Shown one piece after another: positions 47,817 to 59,929 of a stretch of 64,000 bases of DNA. The stretch comes from Macrocystis pyrifera. Taxonomy: Eukaryota; Sar; Phaeophyceae; Laminariales; Laminariaceae. The notes below the pieces were generated by a model. It was given only the letters and a program-made list of their open reading frames with translations, was not told the origin of the DNA and searched no databases. The stretch spans positions 8,737,024 to 8,801,023 of the forward strand of contig JASSKH010000001.1 in the NCBI GenBank assembly GCA_031763025.1, read 5' to 3'. Each line of letters starts with the position of its first letter. Positions within the stretch are counted from its first letter, which is position 1. The translations under genes were made by a program, and so were the position numbers.

Positions 47817-48052
47817 GTGTACGATACGGGTAGCACATTTCCGGTGATTGTCTGTCTGGATGATGGAGTTCCCTATCACAATGTCGTCGGAATGTCTATT
47901 TTGTTTGGCCAAAAATGACGTTTTTATTGTTGGGCCATGGGATTATTCATCGGGATGTAATCAAATATTTTATGACGTCAGTTTACGGGTGAGGTATGGA
48001 GATCCTTAAGGCGAGAGCCTCGGAAAAGTGAGTGTGAACCTCTAGCGTAGCA
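47817..48052 (+). mobile_element. MITE copy B (~236 bp) inside C2
   Basis: Degraded ends (GTACGATACGGGTAGCAC left, AACCTCTAGCGTAGCAC right), with interior GGTAGCACATTT-like, GTCGGAATGTC and GGGATTATTCATCGG shared with copy A. C1 lacks it at the paralogous place near 33650. Confidence 0.75.
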
Positions 48053-48836
48053 CATGAAAAGCTGGTTAAAGTTGCCTAGGGATTCTGAGTCCCGGTTCAA
48101 GTCGGATTGGGGTCTCAAAATAGCTTCTGAAGTTGACCAGTTGTCTAGAATCGCAGTCCATGGGACACCCGTGCATGTTAAACGGATTCGGCGATATCGA
48201 CATCACGGCCGGTTTCAGGTAAAAATACGATCCCAGTGTCGTTCCGTGTACTGCTAAGATCATCATTAAAGTTCACGACGACGTTCGGTTCGGGCGCGCT
48301 ATTGTGTCTCCCCTTCGTTTGGTCAATGACTCTATGGGACTGAGGCTGTCACCCTGGCAGTAGTGGCGTCCACATCGAAAACCCGTCTTGACCTGATCTT
48401 ACCTCTGCGAGTTAAACATCGAGTCCGGGACGTAATGCCGACACGGATTTCTCGACGGCGTTTACCCGTCAATTGGCACATGCGCTGCAAGAGGTATTAT
48501 ATCCTATTTGATACATGCGTGGCAAACACGGCGTTGGGGCGCGCACAGGTCTCGGAACAATGAATGTCGCAGATGCATGTAGACAGGTGCCGGTGAGGTG
48601 GGAGTTGTCGCCGACGTTTGAATACGTATTTCGCGACACGGTATTAGACAGGCGATTGCTGTTTGAGTGCGGCAATAGCCCAGGAGTTCGGTCTTTATTG
48701 CATCCACGCTAGAGCACTCACACGTCGACACTTCGTCAAAAAATGCAGTCGTGCCAAAATCAGGGCGTGAGGCTATCACGCACGTCGAGCAAACACAACA
48801 ACCAGACATGGATCAGCTCACGCGAATACCGCGAGG

Positions 48837-49115
48837 TTGGGAGAAAGCGGGGTTACGAAGTGGCTGTGGCGGGATGTGTTTCGACCTGAGTGGCATTCAA
48901 CATTCAAACGGCTGCCATCGGACAGCGATGGTCGAGACGCAACTGCTAAAGGAGTCCGGAGGGAGCGGTTCTGGAGGGAGCAGGTTGCACCACGAGAACG
49001 GCCTGCTGTGAAGTGTGCGACGCGTATGCGTGATGTCTACCGTTCGAAGCTGCTTAGCGCTATTGCCGGTAATGACCCGCTGTGGCGGTTGAGACATTCC
49101 GTTTGCACCATGTAA
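48837..49115 (+). CDS. Open frame of unknown function in the C2-only block
   Basis: 92 codons from ATG, rich in Arg and Trp: KWLWRDVFRPEWHSTFKRLP, RRERFWREQVAPRERP and KCATRMRDVYRSKLL. The basic, aromatic composition and lack of low complexity make it look protein-like. There is no homologous sequence in C1 to test constraint and no known motif is visible. It may be the 3' remnant of a mobile-element gene, as the upstream sequence in the same frame carries stops. Confidence 0.25.
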   Translation: MGESGVTKWLWRDVFRPEWHSTFKRLPSDSDGRDATAKGVRRERFWREQVAPRERPAVKCATRMRDVYRSKLLSAIAGNDPLWRLRHSVCTM

Positions 49116-49414
49116 AAAAAAAATTGCTGCTTGTTTTATTTTCGTCTTGTCTTACTTTTTTCCCCCTCGACAGGGCTCAAACTGCTGTTTTTTGTTTTCG
49201 AAACGGAAGTCTGTTGACGCATTCTCTTGATTTTTCGATATTTTTCATCGTTTAGACCGGCCCTTAGTGCTCCCGAGGATGACAGTGCTCTTCTTTTTAT
49301 TGCCGCAAGGGGCCCCTTCAATGCTCGTTTGCCTGAAATATACTGCCATCCGCGGTTGTGCGTGTTTGTTCGACCCCAGCTCGAACACTATTTAACGAAT
49401 CGACGCCTTCTTGG
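49116..49414. other. C2-only sequence, no gene recognised
   Basis: Begins with a short A run after the stop of the preceding frame, then T-rich sequence. Collinearity with C1 resumes near 49415. Confidence 0.35.
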
Positions 49415-51195
49415 AGCTATCTGAAACGTTCAAAAGACAGTACTTGACAATAGTTGAAAAACTAAATCGGGTTGCCCTCTTCTAAACGCCTCTGTAATAG
49501 ACTGGGCTTCGTCGTCATGGGACACCTGCAACTAGCTGCACAACAATATGATCAGAGAAAACTACCGTAAGCTGGGGAGGGGCTCGAGTAATTCCTACGT
49601 ATACAAAACCTGTGGCCGACAGAAAACTGTTTGTTAAAGGGACGCAGCCGGCGTAACAAACCATGGTTTTCATCTAAGACTTTTGGGAATTCGTTTACCT
49701 CTGTTTTAATCTAGACCCCGCAGTTTCATGCTGCTAGGGGCACGGGGAATTCGTGTTAACTATCCCTGGGGGCTGTTTTCACCGCATTTTCGCCCCTGTT
49801 TCATCCTCACAAGCGCCAGCAGCAAAAGTGAGCCGTATAGACATTACTGATTTTTTTGCACATTGGAGCGCCTCTGTTGACCATCCAACCAACGAACGAA
49901 ACAACACAGACATGCATAAATACGGATGCTGCCGATAACAGTATATACTGCTGTACGTCGCCGGACGATATTAGTAAAAACGCGCTTCGAATTTAGCTGG
50001 GTTTTAATATGTAGACAGAAAATCACTTGGTTCTTCTGTCGGTCTCGTCTTATATCAGACAGTTCGTAGTTCCTTTCAACGAACTACCAATATCAAAATA
50101 TTTACAGCAGACGTTCACGTTGTGACTACCGCTGGTGACATTTCCCATTCTGGTGGAAGAGGATTCGGGCGGTGGCTTGCATACTGCACACGGCGGTGCA
50201 TATCGTCTGCCCGTCCACGCAACGCCTACTACGGAGTCCTTTGTTTTGGGGATACGGGGCCGTTGTATATTTTGTTTTCGGTCGCATCCGTTTCTAAGGA
50301 TTGTCCTGTCGCACCAGAAGTAAGCTAAAACGGGAAACAAAGCCACGCTCGCCTCTATGCCGGAAAAAAAAAAAAAAAAATACTAGCGGGTGGGAACTTT
50401 TATCAGAAACTAAAAAAATCACATTTCGTTTAACATGTTTTCCTTGATATTTTTTAACCCTTGTCTGGGACTGAAAAACAAGGTGTCGCGTTGACATCTG
50501 TTTTTTCTTATTCCCTTACATCTTTCCGGACAGGGAACATGTTCCGCTCAATATGACGGGTCACGCTAGATTAGCGAGCGTATATATCCATTGTGCTGAT
50601 ATCTAAAGGCACATATGAGACTCGCGTGATTTCAAAAGTCTTTCGGGGTCTCAAATTCGATAGCCATACATGTTCCATTTTTACGTATTCTCGGGCTTCG
50701 TTTCCCACGTATATACTGTAACTAAAGGGAGAAACGTCACGTGAAATAACAATTTTGGTCGATCCGCCATTGGGGCGGAGAGGCCGTTCCTAATCCCTAG
50801 TGTGAGATATCGTGTGACCGCGTTCGTCGAGAAAACGTTGTAAGAAATGTGCCACGGGTCCTCAACGATCGGATGTTACTGTGTTGGCGAGTAAATACAG
50901 AAATATCAGAGCTCAGCGAACGGTTTTATCTCCTTCGATTTGTGTCTGACGATGGGAGCAGCTAATAGGGCCGTTTGCGATCGAGAATTAGTATGATGAC
51001 CGGCAGAGTTGGGCCAGTCGTATTTCGCTCGTATTTCGCTGAGGTTCAAACGCCGCTATGGCCATCGCTCAATCGAAGTGATTCCGTCCGTATACCAACA
51101 CTTTGGTATCACACCGTGAATCACATTTGATAAAAATACGTAACTCTCCTGTTGTCTCATCGTCTCGAATTATACGGTTTTTCGAGTGAATGATC

Positions 51196-51303
51196 ATGGA
51201 CGACGGCCAGACCGGCTTTTTATTGGCAAGACGGCCGGACCACCACCATCACCACCACGACCACCACCACTACTACAGTACAAACATGAAAGTGCGCGCG
51301 TAG
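51196..51303 (+). CDS. Small His-rich ORF (doubtful)
   Basis: 35 codons, MDDGQTGFLLARRPD followed by six His, Asp, three His, Tyr-Tyr and a basic end. The His run is a CAC/CAT microsatellite, so the frame may be accidental. The start context is unremarkable. Confidence 0.12.
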   Translation: MDDGQTGFLLARRPDHHHHHHDHHHYYSTNMKVRA

Positions 51304-52025
51304 GACCATGATGTGGTTCGAAGCATTCGCGCATAAATGCCCCCTAATCCGGAAATACAGTTATATATTTCCTATACTTAATTTACTTGCGAGCAGCTTG
51401 ACTCTAGGGCGCATGCCCCAAAAATTTTAATTTCAAGATGTTTCCGGTGTTCTTGGGGCGTACTTCGGATTTTGTTCGTAGGAAATGGCGTTAAGCCCGG
51501 ATTCGCTATTTTTACTCAATACTCAAACCAGCGGCGCGGGACGTCTACTATGAGAGGGGCGTTTGCCAGCATCAATACTGTTGACGACAGCAACTCGATT
51601 CCATCGGGTTTACATGGCCGGCTGTGACGGTTTACGACAGAGATATCAACCCTTGCAGCTGAAGCAGCCTACACGTCTGCATGTCCAAAAGAGAACGCTA
51701 AGTGCCAAACAATGACAAATGGAGGCGACTGAAAGGGGAACACCGTAAATCCAGTCGAACGATTTAAACTCGATCCAAAGTTTACGTAGGAGGTTGCACA
51801 CCACGGGAGAACCAGAAACTGCTCAAGACCAACAGAAAACGCCGAGCTCTGTGTCATCGAGGTTACGACAGTAACCGAACATTCCGTGGAACGCAGTCCC
51901 CAGGCATAAACTACGAGAAGGTTGTTCTGCTATACGCTTACAATAAAGTGCAAAGTATTTGACTCACCGTCTCGACTTCCCGACGAGAAAAGTTGTAACT
52001 CATACCTTGTCACAAACAGACGAAA

Positions 52026-52084
52026 CACTGAATCGTTTGTGATTATATTGATGGCACTGAATCGCTTTGTGATTATATTGATGG
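52026..52084. repeat. 29-30-bp tandem duplication
   Basis: CACTGAATCG(C)TTTGTGATTA-containing unit at 52026-52054 and 52055-52084; the second copy has one extra C. Confidence 0.85.
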
Positions 52085-53430
52085 TGAATGGGTCATATTT
52101 GAGGTTGATAATCTGCTTAAGGCGGTTCCACCGCTGGTCGCGGTTGAATTAGTCCCGACAGTGCCTGGTTGATTTACCGCTGCTCGGCTTTGCCACCGCT
52201 CGCAGTTTGATCATAATTGGTGTTGTTACGATACCGCGGGCCCCTTGCCTTTCTGCTATTCGAGCTGGAGATACTACTACACGCAATTCCCGCTGCTGGT
52301 AATGGTGTTATTGATGATATGGCTCGGTACGATATTTGGTCGAAACATCTGTGATCGCTTCCTCCGCCGATCGCGGGTGCCTTGTTGCTATCAGTACGGT
52401 GTGATCAAAGTGACTGAGAAAACGCTGGTTCTTTTATCTCCGGCGGCTCACGACCGTGTCATTGTCGCGCATTCGTTGTTCTCGCTGCTTGCGGTCAAGG
52501 TATTTGTTACGTGACTGGTTGATATAATGTCCACCGCTGTTTCCGCTGCTCGCATTTGATACATAACCGACTTCGTCATTTTTTGTCGGCGTGGTTGGAT
52601 TCCACTCCTGCTGCTAGTGGTTGACATACTGTTGGCACGGCCACATCATAGGTATGGTTGAAATGCCGATGATAGCTTTTGCCGCTTCTCGCGGTTGACA
52701 ACTAGTTGATATGTCTGTGTCGGGTGTCTTTTCGTTGATTGCATTCGGGCTACACCTACGTCTGACCCGGCTCGATTGACATTTCGAGGCCCTGTTTTCC
52801 GTGGGCCGCTTTAAATACACAACTAGGAGTGTTAACCCGGACATTCTATTCGGTTGATTCTAGCGGTCGCGGTACGCAGCCATTGCGAAGACGGCCACGT
52901 CACGGTCACTGCCCAAATATTTCGCTAATTACGGCTGCGACCACCGACCGACGATATTTAATGATTGCCACCACGGTTGTGTTTTAGATGCGGATGATGA
53001 ATGGGGTGTCTGCAGAGAGATGGCTTCGACGCTAGCTGTGACGGTAGCACTCCCTCGTCGCTGTGGATGTGATTTCCAGCATCAACGTGTACGCGAGGAT
53101 GTTGCGATCACGATTGTGGTTTCGCGTTTAATACACTGTCGACACATGGCGATTTCTGACACGATTAAGTCGTGTCTGCTCTGCCGGGTACTTACTGTAT
53201 TAAACACAACCCCACAGGAGTGGAAAGGTGAGTTCACCCGGGGTAGCGTTTGCTGAAAACAACAATGTTCTCGCTCCCGGCTGCTTGATACATGCACAAT
53301 ACCGTTCGGTCGTACAACTGCCCGACGAAGCTCTCGACTCCGTTCATGCCGTCGCCGCTACAACCACCTCCCCTTTCCCATTAACCGAATATGGCGCGAG
53401 CTGAGGGTGTGAATATATGGCAGATTCAGC

Positions 53431-53632
53431 CCGTTGCGCAGGCTCCAAGCTCTGCGGAGCGCGTCGCGTGTTGTTCGTTTGTTCGGTTGATCAATCGATT
53501 GTTATGTTTGCACGTACGCTTGATTGTATTACCGTTGCGCAGGCTCCAAGCTCTGCGGAGCGCGTCGCGTGTTGTTCGTTTGTTCGGTTGATCAATCGAT
53601 TGTTATGTTTGCACGTACGCTTGATTGTATTA
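53431..53632. repeat. 101-bp perfect tandem duplication
   Basis: The unit beginning CCGTTGCGCAGGCTCCAAGC at 53431 is repeated from 53532 without visible differences. Two overlapping plus frames run through both units and repeat themselves; they are not supported as genes. Confidence 0.9.
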
Positions 53633-53947
53633 CTCGTATAGACACACTTGAAATATCGATTGGCCTCTGAAACGGTTTCATCATGCTTTCATCACTGGCT
53701 TTGCGAGCTCGGGAAAACGTGCGTCTGTAATATCCCTATTTCGCGTATAAATGGGACTATTGACTTTCACAACTGTTTGACATCCCAGCCTTCCATTCCA
53801 CGCGAACCAATAAAATTTACGGGCTCGCAAAATTAGTGCTCACTACCGTTTTTGTACTGCGTTCGATACTTCACTTCGGTACGATCAGACTCGGGACGAG
53901 TTCGCTTGGAGTGGGCAAGGCGGTTATATCGATGTATACTGTGAGGT

Positions 53948-54185
53948 GTTCTACGATAGAGTTTCACCCTAAACATTTTGAGGCTCCTCAATTGAGGAGC
54001 TCCACACCTCAACCAAACCTTGGCGTCAGCAGAAATCAATACGCACCCCGATGAATAATCCCATGGCCCAAGTATACAATCACCTCATTGTTCGAAACAT
54101 GACTGGCATTCCGACGACCTAGCCTTAACGCGCCCCGTCATTCAGAAAATATTTCAGCGGAACTGTGCTACCTCTATCGTAGAAC
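53948..54185 (-). mobile_element. MITE copy C (238 bp), inverted
   Basis: Reverse-oriented relative to copies A and B. Starts GTTCTACGATAGAG and ends CTCTATCGTAGAAC, with best-preserved ends. The interior contains CCGATGAATAATCCCA and CATTCCGACGAC, the reverse complements of copy A boxes. It lies just outside C2. Confidence 0.85.
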
Positions 54186-57100
54186 GCGGTCTATTTACAT
54201 GTTTAAACGGCGATCTCTCACGCTCAGCTTGCTGCTGAAGTACGGCTAGACTGACACGATCATGGTCTGGGTGCGGTAGATATATCGCGGGCTGCTTTGC
54301 TCGTACGTGTATATTGTTGGTCAGCTGCGATTACTGACACGGTCGTGTCATCCATCACCGTGACGGTTGTTGCCTGGTTGGACGCGTTTGATGTACACCG
54401 TCTGGTGGATACGGCTGCCTATGGTCGCGGAACATAGATGGTTTGTCAAGTCCCACGCGGCTCGCCCTTCTTGGTTCATATACGGTTTTGATATGATGGC
54501 GTCAAGTCGGCGGTATATATGTTCGTTGTCAACAGAGAGTTCATGCACGAGCGGCCTAGTCACGGGTGTTCTCTGCCCTCAAGATGCACACACATATTCT
54601 GACGTCACGGGTGTGTCACAGTTTTCGTTGTTAAACTGCTGAAACACGGCGATTCTGCAAAAGGTTGTTCCACCTCGGCAGCGACTGGAAATTCCAGTGA
54701 AAACGCTTGCCCATGTGGATTAATTGTCCGGCTGTCGTAGGATGGCGTTAGCAGTAGGTAGCATCGCCGGCGCTTCCCACTGCTTGAAACGGGAAATACA
54801 ACCACCGCACATACAAGTTGACAACGCATTTCACACCGGCAACGATGCGTCCCTCTTCGCTCTCCACCCAACCGGGCGTGTGTCCTGTATGTCCTCTGTG
54901 GGACGTAATGGGTTGACAGCCAGAGCTGTGATAGCTGTGTTGAAGTCGCGGTAGCTGTATATATTGGTCACGTCCCCCGCGGGTCGGTGTGATAGCGAAC
55001 ATGATTTAGTTTGCGCGACGAGGACGATACGACATTTTATCATGTTTGATACACTATACGATACGACATTTTATCATGTTTGATACACTATAGTGACTGC
55101 CTGTCCTAACGCGTAGCGAGCTCTGCGGCCCAGGCCGAGTAGAGGGCTCGCTTACCAAGTCTGTACCAAAACTAACGGAAAACGTCACCATGAAGAAAGG
55201 GGATGAGAAGACAAATATGCCATTTCACAGGATGATGTCGGGGCGACCACGAGAAGTGCAGCATCGGTGGCATGTGCATCGTTGTTGCGGTGTTTCTACT
55301 ACCAGCACGAGCTAACAGAGCGCTGTCACAGGTGTCGTCGCTGGCTCATGCGTGCAAAGCTGGCTATTACAGTCGTCGGTACCTGCTCTTGAAGACAAAG
55401 GCTGTTCCCGAGTGACGATGGCGACACCCCTTTGGCTCTAAAATGATACACTATGGCGTCGGTGAACCGTGTAGCCCTTTCGACCAAGGAGCCGGCTTTG
55501 CAGGTCCGTAGAAGGAACGACCGTAGACGGTATAATCAACGGCAGCAGCTGAAACGCAGCAGACGTGCCACGGAACTGTATGTATGCGACCTAACGCAGT
55601 GCACTGGCGGGGATATCTAGAGGAGCCAACAATGGTGTTCTTGACGGAAATGTGGCATTAATAAGCGGCAATAACCGGTTTACTCCTCCTATGCGTTTTA
55701 CGTAAGTTTTCCTCGTGCACTCCGCGGTAATGGCGTCAAGAAAGTTTCGGTGAAAGCACGGAAAAACCTGAGACATCCCACCACAGTTCAAGGGTCTAGG
55801 ACAAGAAGGAAGAAACAAGTATCGGCAGAACAAGTGGCTCGGGAAGGACTTCTCAACTAATCCAGTAACTCTAGAGAATGATCGATGAAGGTGCAGATAG
55901 ATACTATTAAAATAATATTATCGAGAGTCAACAGTTGGAGCAACGCAATGGTTCAGACGTTGTTCCAAATGTCGAAGCCGAAACTCAAGCCTTAAACGTT
56001 GCTCACGAGAGCGATCGCCTTCAACTCACCAAGACACCTAAAGCAGACCTTCAGCTGAGAGTTTTCACCATCCAACCCGCCCGGCTCAAAACGTATACCA
56101 GATACGGACTATATATCAATAGGTGTTTCGCGTATAGTCATTTATTTGGGGGGGCCTACACCGCGCGGAGAACGCACTCAGCGCGGGGGCTTTTGTCCTG
56201 GGTGAGGCCCACCTGTTTCCGGGCACGAAACCTGAACTGATCAAATACTGACCATAAATAGTCCATGAACGTGCAGACGAATATTTCTGTATCGCAAATA
56301 GACAGCATAATTAATCGTTTTTTGGCAGGTTCGTGGTTGACGATTGGGCTGGCAATGCGTCCATGTGCTCTGTTAGCGAACTAAAATTTAAAAGACAGGG
56401 CTGTCCGTACATATATAGTGAGTCGTGGAAGCCGGAAAAGTAGTGACTGGGGTTTGATTCAAGCGTGCTATTAATTGGTCGTATTCGATCTACCTTCAAC
56501 TACATCGTACAGCACTTGATGATCCATGTGTGATCACGAGTGGCGAAAACACGGCCAGAGAGATAGAGAAATCGCCAACCTACTGTGCTCTGTTTTCTTT
56601 TATACGTAGCATTAGCTTTTACCAAAGCGCTTCTCTGGTGCAAGCTCCTGAAGTGCTATGGCTGTATTCATGCACACACTCCAGTATACATGTACACCAC
56701 AACATCGGACCCAGATAGTACAAACCCAGCGGCGACGACACATGTAATCTAGTCGCATCGTTCAATATATTCAAGCTAGGGAATGCTGATATCATACAAA
56801 ATACAACGAGACATAGTTTCTGTGAAATTTCGGATTGAAATTAGCCCATTGGTCTGTCTGTTTAGGATATTCGCCTGTTTGCGTTTGATGAACATTACCA
56901 GGCATTTTTGGTTGAAGGCGGAAAAAATTCGAGTGGGCGTAAATTCGACTGAGGGGATCTTCTAGAGCAGCGCTCATGAGCACCTGCAATCGGGTATCCT
57001 TGACGATCTGAACGATTTGAAACACCAATTGTTTACTCTTCGAAGTATTTTCATTGTAAGGCCGACTGATAGGGCTAAACCTGTTCGCCCATCTGCACTT

Positions 57101-57580
57101 TGCCTACGTTTGATGTTCCTGCTGGTTTCGACCACACGAATGACGAAGACATTATACCTGCAAAACTATATAGTACTCAAGCGTATAGATGAACAATCGG
57201 GCGTCAACAAATTATACAGAGAAAGCCTGTTTACTCCATCCCAACTGCTACACGTTCTGCGCCCTTTCTTAACTCTATTTAGACCCGACGATAGTATACA
57301 ATAATATTTATACAGCGCTTACATTTTCAGGTGGAGAATCGCATTGAGCGGGGCCGCCAGACCTGGTTCATTATAAATCCGACCTAGGTGTCACCGACCG
57401 GTTAGCAACGAATGAAAGATATTTGCGCCCTTCCCGCATCTAACGCCTACCAGGTTTGTCATTCTTCTTCTCTGTCTTCTACCACCGCCACGAACGTCCT
57501 ACCTGGATTTTAAGAGATCAAAGCCCAATTACTCCGTGAATCTATCGCTTGATCACGTCCCTACCAAGAGTTTTTGCTGG
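54186..57580. other. Gene-poor accessory stretch
   Basis: Boxes such as CTGACACGGTCGTGTCA near 54330 recall the repetitive ends of C1 and C2. Plus frames at 54367-54642, 55935-56240 and 57017-57304 were inspected and show no domain or splice structure. Confidence 0.35.
55024..55091. repeat. 34-bp perfect tandem duplication
   Basis: The unit ACGATACGACATTTTATCAT and onward occurs at 55024-55057 and 55058-55091. Confidence 0.9.
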
Positions 57581-57589
57581 ACACGTACA

Positions 57590-58592
57590 GTGCCGAGAGC
57601 ACCCGATAAAGAGTTCTCGAACGAGTTATATGCAACAACAATGGTACTGCGCCCTCTGCAGTAGTTCCTCATTGAACTGACAATAAAACACTTTCTGTTC
57701 CAGCAAAAACGACGTCGAAATATCACTATTAATAGGCTAGCGCGGGGAAGCCCAATTACTGTCTCGAGCGTGCCAGTGTTTTGGTGATGGCTGCCGTTAA
57801 TCACGGACAACGCGATCGATCGTCGTCTATTTATTTCCAACTTGGGCGTAGTGCTTCAATACGTCTCCGAGAGGCGACGAAACGCCTGGAGCATGTGAAT
57901 CCAATATGTGGTGCTTCGTTTTCATTTGTATTATATATCACTGCGACTTTGCTTTCACACAAGAAATTACCATTGTAGTAGTTACATGCACCCCCTTTCA
58001 AATGATGGCGACGGGCGTCCTTTCTTACCTCCATTTGCCAAAGCCGAGTTCTGTGTGAAGATGGCCATGCCGTCGATGTCGATGTTCGAGTCAAACTCTG
58101 CGTAAATAGCACCTGGAGGTAACAAACATGGAAACGATGCAGTAGTTCCTCATTGAACTGACAATAAAACACTTTCTGTTCCAGCAAAAACGATGTCGAA
58201 ATATCACTATTAATAGGCTAGCGCGGGAAGCCCAATTACTGTCTCGAGCGTGCCAGTGTTTTGGTGATGGCTGCCGTTAATCACGGACAACGCGATCGAT
58301 CGTCGTCTATTTATTTCCAACTTGGGCGTAGTGCTTCAATACGTCTCCGAGAGGCGACGAAACGCCTGGAGCATGTGAATCCAATATGTGGTGCTTCGTT
58401 TTCATTTGTATTATATATCACTGCGACTTTGCTTTCACACAAGAAATTACCATTGTAGTAGTTACATGCACCCCCTTTCAAATGATGGCGACGGGCGTCC
58501 TTTCTTACCTCCATTTGCCAAAGCCGAGTTCTGTGTGAAGATGGCCATGCCGTCGATGTCGATGTTCGAGTCAAACTCTGCGTAAATAGCAC
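57590..58592 (-). pseudogene. Pmp-like gene fragment with duplicated cassette exon
   Basis: Minus strand. Two identical 84-bp exons, 58592-58509 and 58112-58029, sit between ACCTCCAG acceptors and GGAG|GTAAGA donors and read (G)AIYAEFDSNIDIDGMAIF and TQNSALANGG across phase-1 junctions: one complete Pmp beta-helix coil. Downstream, after GGAACTACTGCAG, a third piece (about 57660-57590) would read GAV, then IVVAYNSFENSLSGALG, only if a one-base shift is assumed. No membrane or Cys-rich exon was found near, so this is a fragment or decayed gene rather than a full member of the family seen at 3.4-10.5 kb. Confidence 0.65.
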
Positions 58593-58619
58593 CTGGAGGT
58601 AACAAACATGGAAACGATG
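57658..58619. repeat. 481-bp near-perfect tandem duplication carrying one exon
   Basis: Unit 57658-58138 is repeated at 58139-58619. I see only two differences: one substitution (GACGTCG against GATGTCG) and one G lost from a G run. Each unit contains the 84-bp Pmp-like exon plus intron sequence on both sides. Confidence 0.95.
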
Positions 58620-59516
58620 GGACGTTGCAGAATCGCTTTGATAACAACGTCGGCAGTGCACGACCTTGTCCACAACAAACGCCAACCCCCTCTGCAAGTA
58701 AAACTTAGGGACAAAGAGCTGTGGCCGATTGGTACTGTGTTGGCACCGAGGGATAGGGTGAGGGAGCAATGAAGCAATGCATCCCGCATACAAGACATTG
58801 TAAACATCGCCACGTAAATAGGGGGACACCATATAAGTTCTGCATAAAATTTCTAAGTCTGCATGGATGAGGAGAGGGACGGTATCCGATCGGGCCATGG
58901 ACAGCATCATTGTTCAGTCTGAGTGCGTGGTACGGACAGCTGCAGAACGGTGTATCGGTTTTATTTTTCTCTCGGGCGCGTTACAGCAGGCGGTTTGACC
59001 TCGACCCAGTTTCGTTCCAAGAGAGGGTGGTGTAGTTTTGCGTCTCGTACAAGGCATCATTAGAACCGTCTTGTAGACCAGGTTTCGATCGTTTCAAGAT
59101 GTTGTGATAAGATCCTAGGTTTTTCTGAGTGGTCGTCGTAGTATTGAGGGTGTCGTAAAGGGAATCGTGGGAAGGTCCAAGTGAAGCCCGAAACGGGCGA
59201 ATATCAGAAACCGTATCAATGCAGGGGAAAAACTACACAGGCGGATCTATACATGCCATTCAACGAGAAAACATTAGGTACACACGGGTTGTTGTTGGTC
59301 AAGGAATGGACGAAATAATAACGAGTCCAGTGTGCGGTTCTGCTCGGTTCGTCGACGAAACCAGGCATCAAGTTGCCGTGCCCTGCCTCAAACATTCATG
59401 TAGCTGCGGACTTGACGAAATATAAATATTCACGCGTCACGAGTCCTAGAGTGATTCGTACGAAGTCACACTTCCTCCGTATTTCCAAAGCAACGCAAAG
59501 CGAAGGTTCGCACTAC
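58620..59516. other. No recognisable gene
   Basis: Upstream flank of the Pmp-like fragment. A long minus frame across 58311-58910 crosses the exon acceptor in a different frame and is not supported. Confidence 0.35.
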
Positions 59517-59545
59517 AACAGCAGCAGCAGCAGTACAACAGCAGT
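59517..59545. repeat. CAG microsatellite
   Basis: Interrupted (CAG)n run with CAA. Confidence 0.8.
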
Positions 59546-59766
59546 GCTCGTCTACTGATAGCATGTGTTCAGTGTTCACCATGTCGCGCAATCGAGCGAT
59601 CGTGGTCTCGTGTTCATTTTGTCTGGTGCAATAGGTTGGGAAACCTACCCGTGACCTCGCGAGTCGTGGCGAGCAGTCAACAATAATCAATCTCGCACGA
59701 GCACGAGAATCTTCTGTGCGTTGACAATCTCAAAAATAATTGAAATCGCCCGCTTTTGATCAACTT

Positions 59767-59767
59767 T

Positions 59768-59798
<31 letters not shown>

Positions 59799-59813
59799 GA
59801 TACAGCAGCAGCA
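59767..59813. repeat. AGC/CAG microsatellite
   Basis: (AGC)n interrupted by AACAAC and ATAC. The minus-strand poly-Leu and poly-Ala frames across it are products of the repeat. Confidence 0.85.
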
Positions 59814-59929
59814 AAAATAATACACGTCTGACGAGCGTCATATATGTTCCACTTAGCCCTTTGACGTGCACCACACACCTGACACCGAGCACGTACGTGA
59901 CAACAAAACTGGCTACCTCGGTGCGTCTA

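Larger units (their letters stand above)
49970..52130. other. C2-only ~2.1-kb block
   Basis: C1 has only about 250 bp at this place (37140-37390). The block holds an A17 run at 50364-50380, a CAC/ACC microsatellite at 51238-51277 and no recognisable gene beyond a small doubtful ORF. Confidence 0.5.
39804..53300. repeat. Copy C2 of the large duplicated unit
   Basis: Same order and orientation as C1. C2-only blocks are MITE B at 47817-48052, a ~1.15-kb block at 48260-49410 and a ~2.1-kb block at 49970-52130. About 1.2 kb of unique sequence (38610-39800) separates the copies. Confidence 0.85.

Noticed and set aside
58311-58910. 199-codon minus frame across the duplicated exon
   Set aside because: It runs in a different frame from the GAIYAEF exon and through its acceptor; intron plus antisense-like shadow.
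59687-59892. Poly-Leu / poly-Ala minus frames
   Set aside because: Produced by the AGC microsatellite at 59767-59813.
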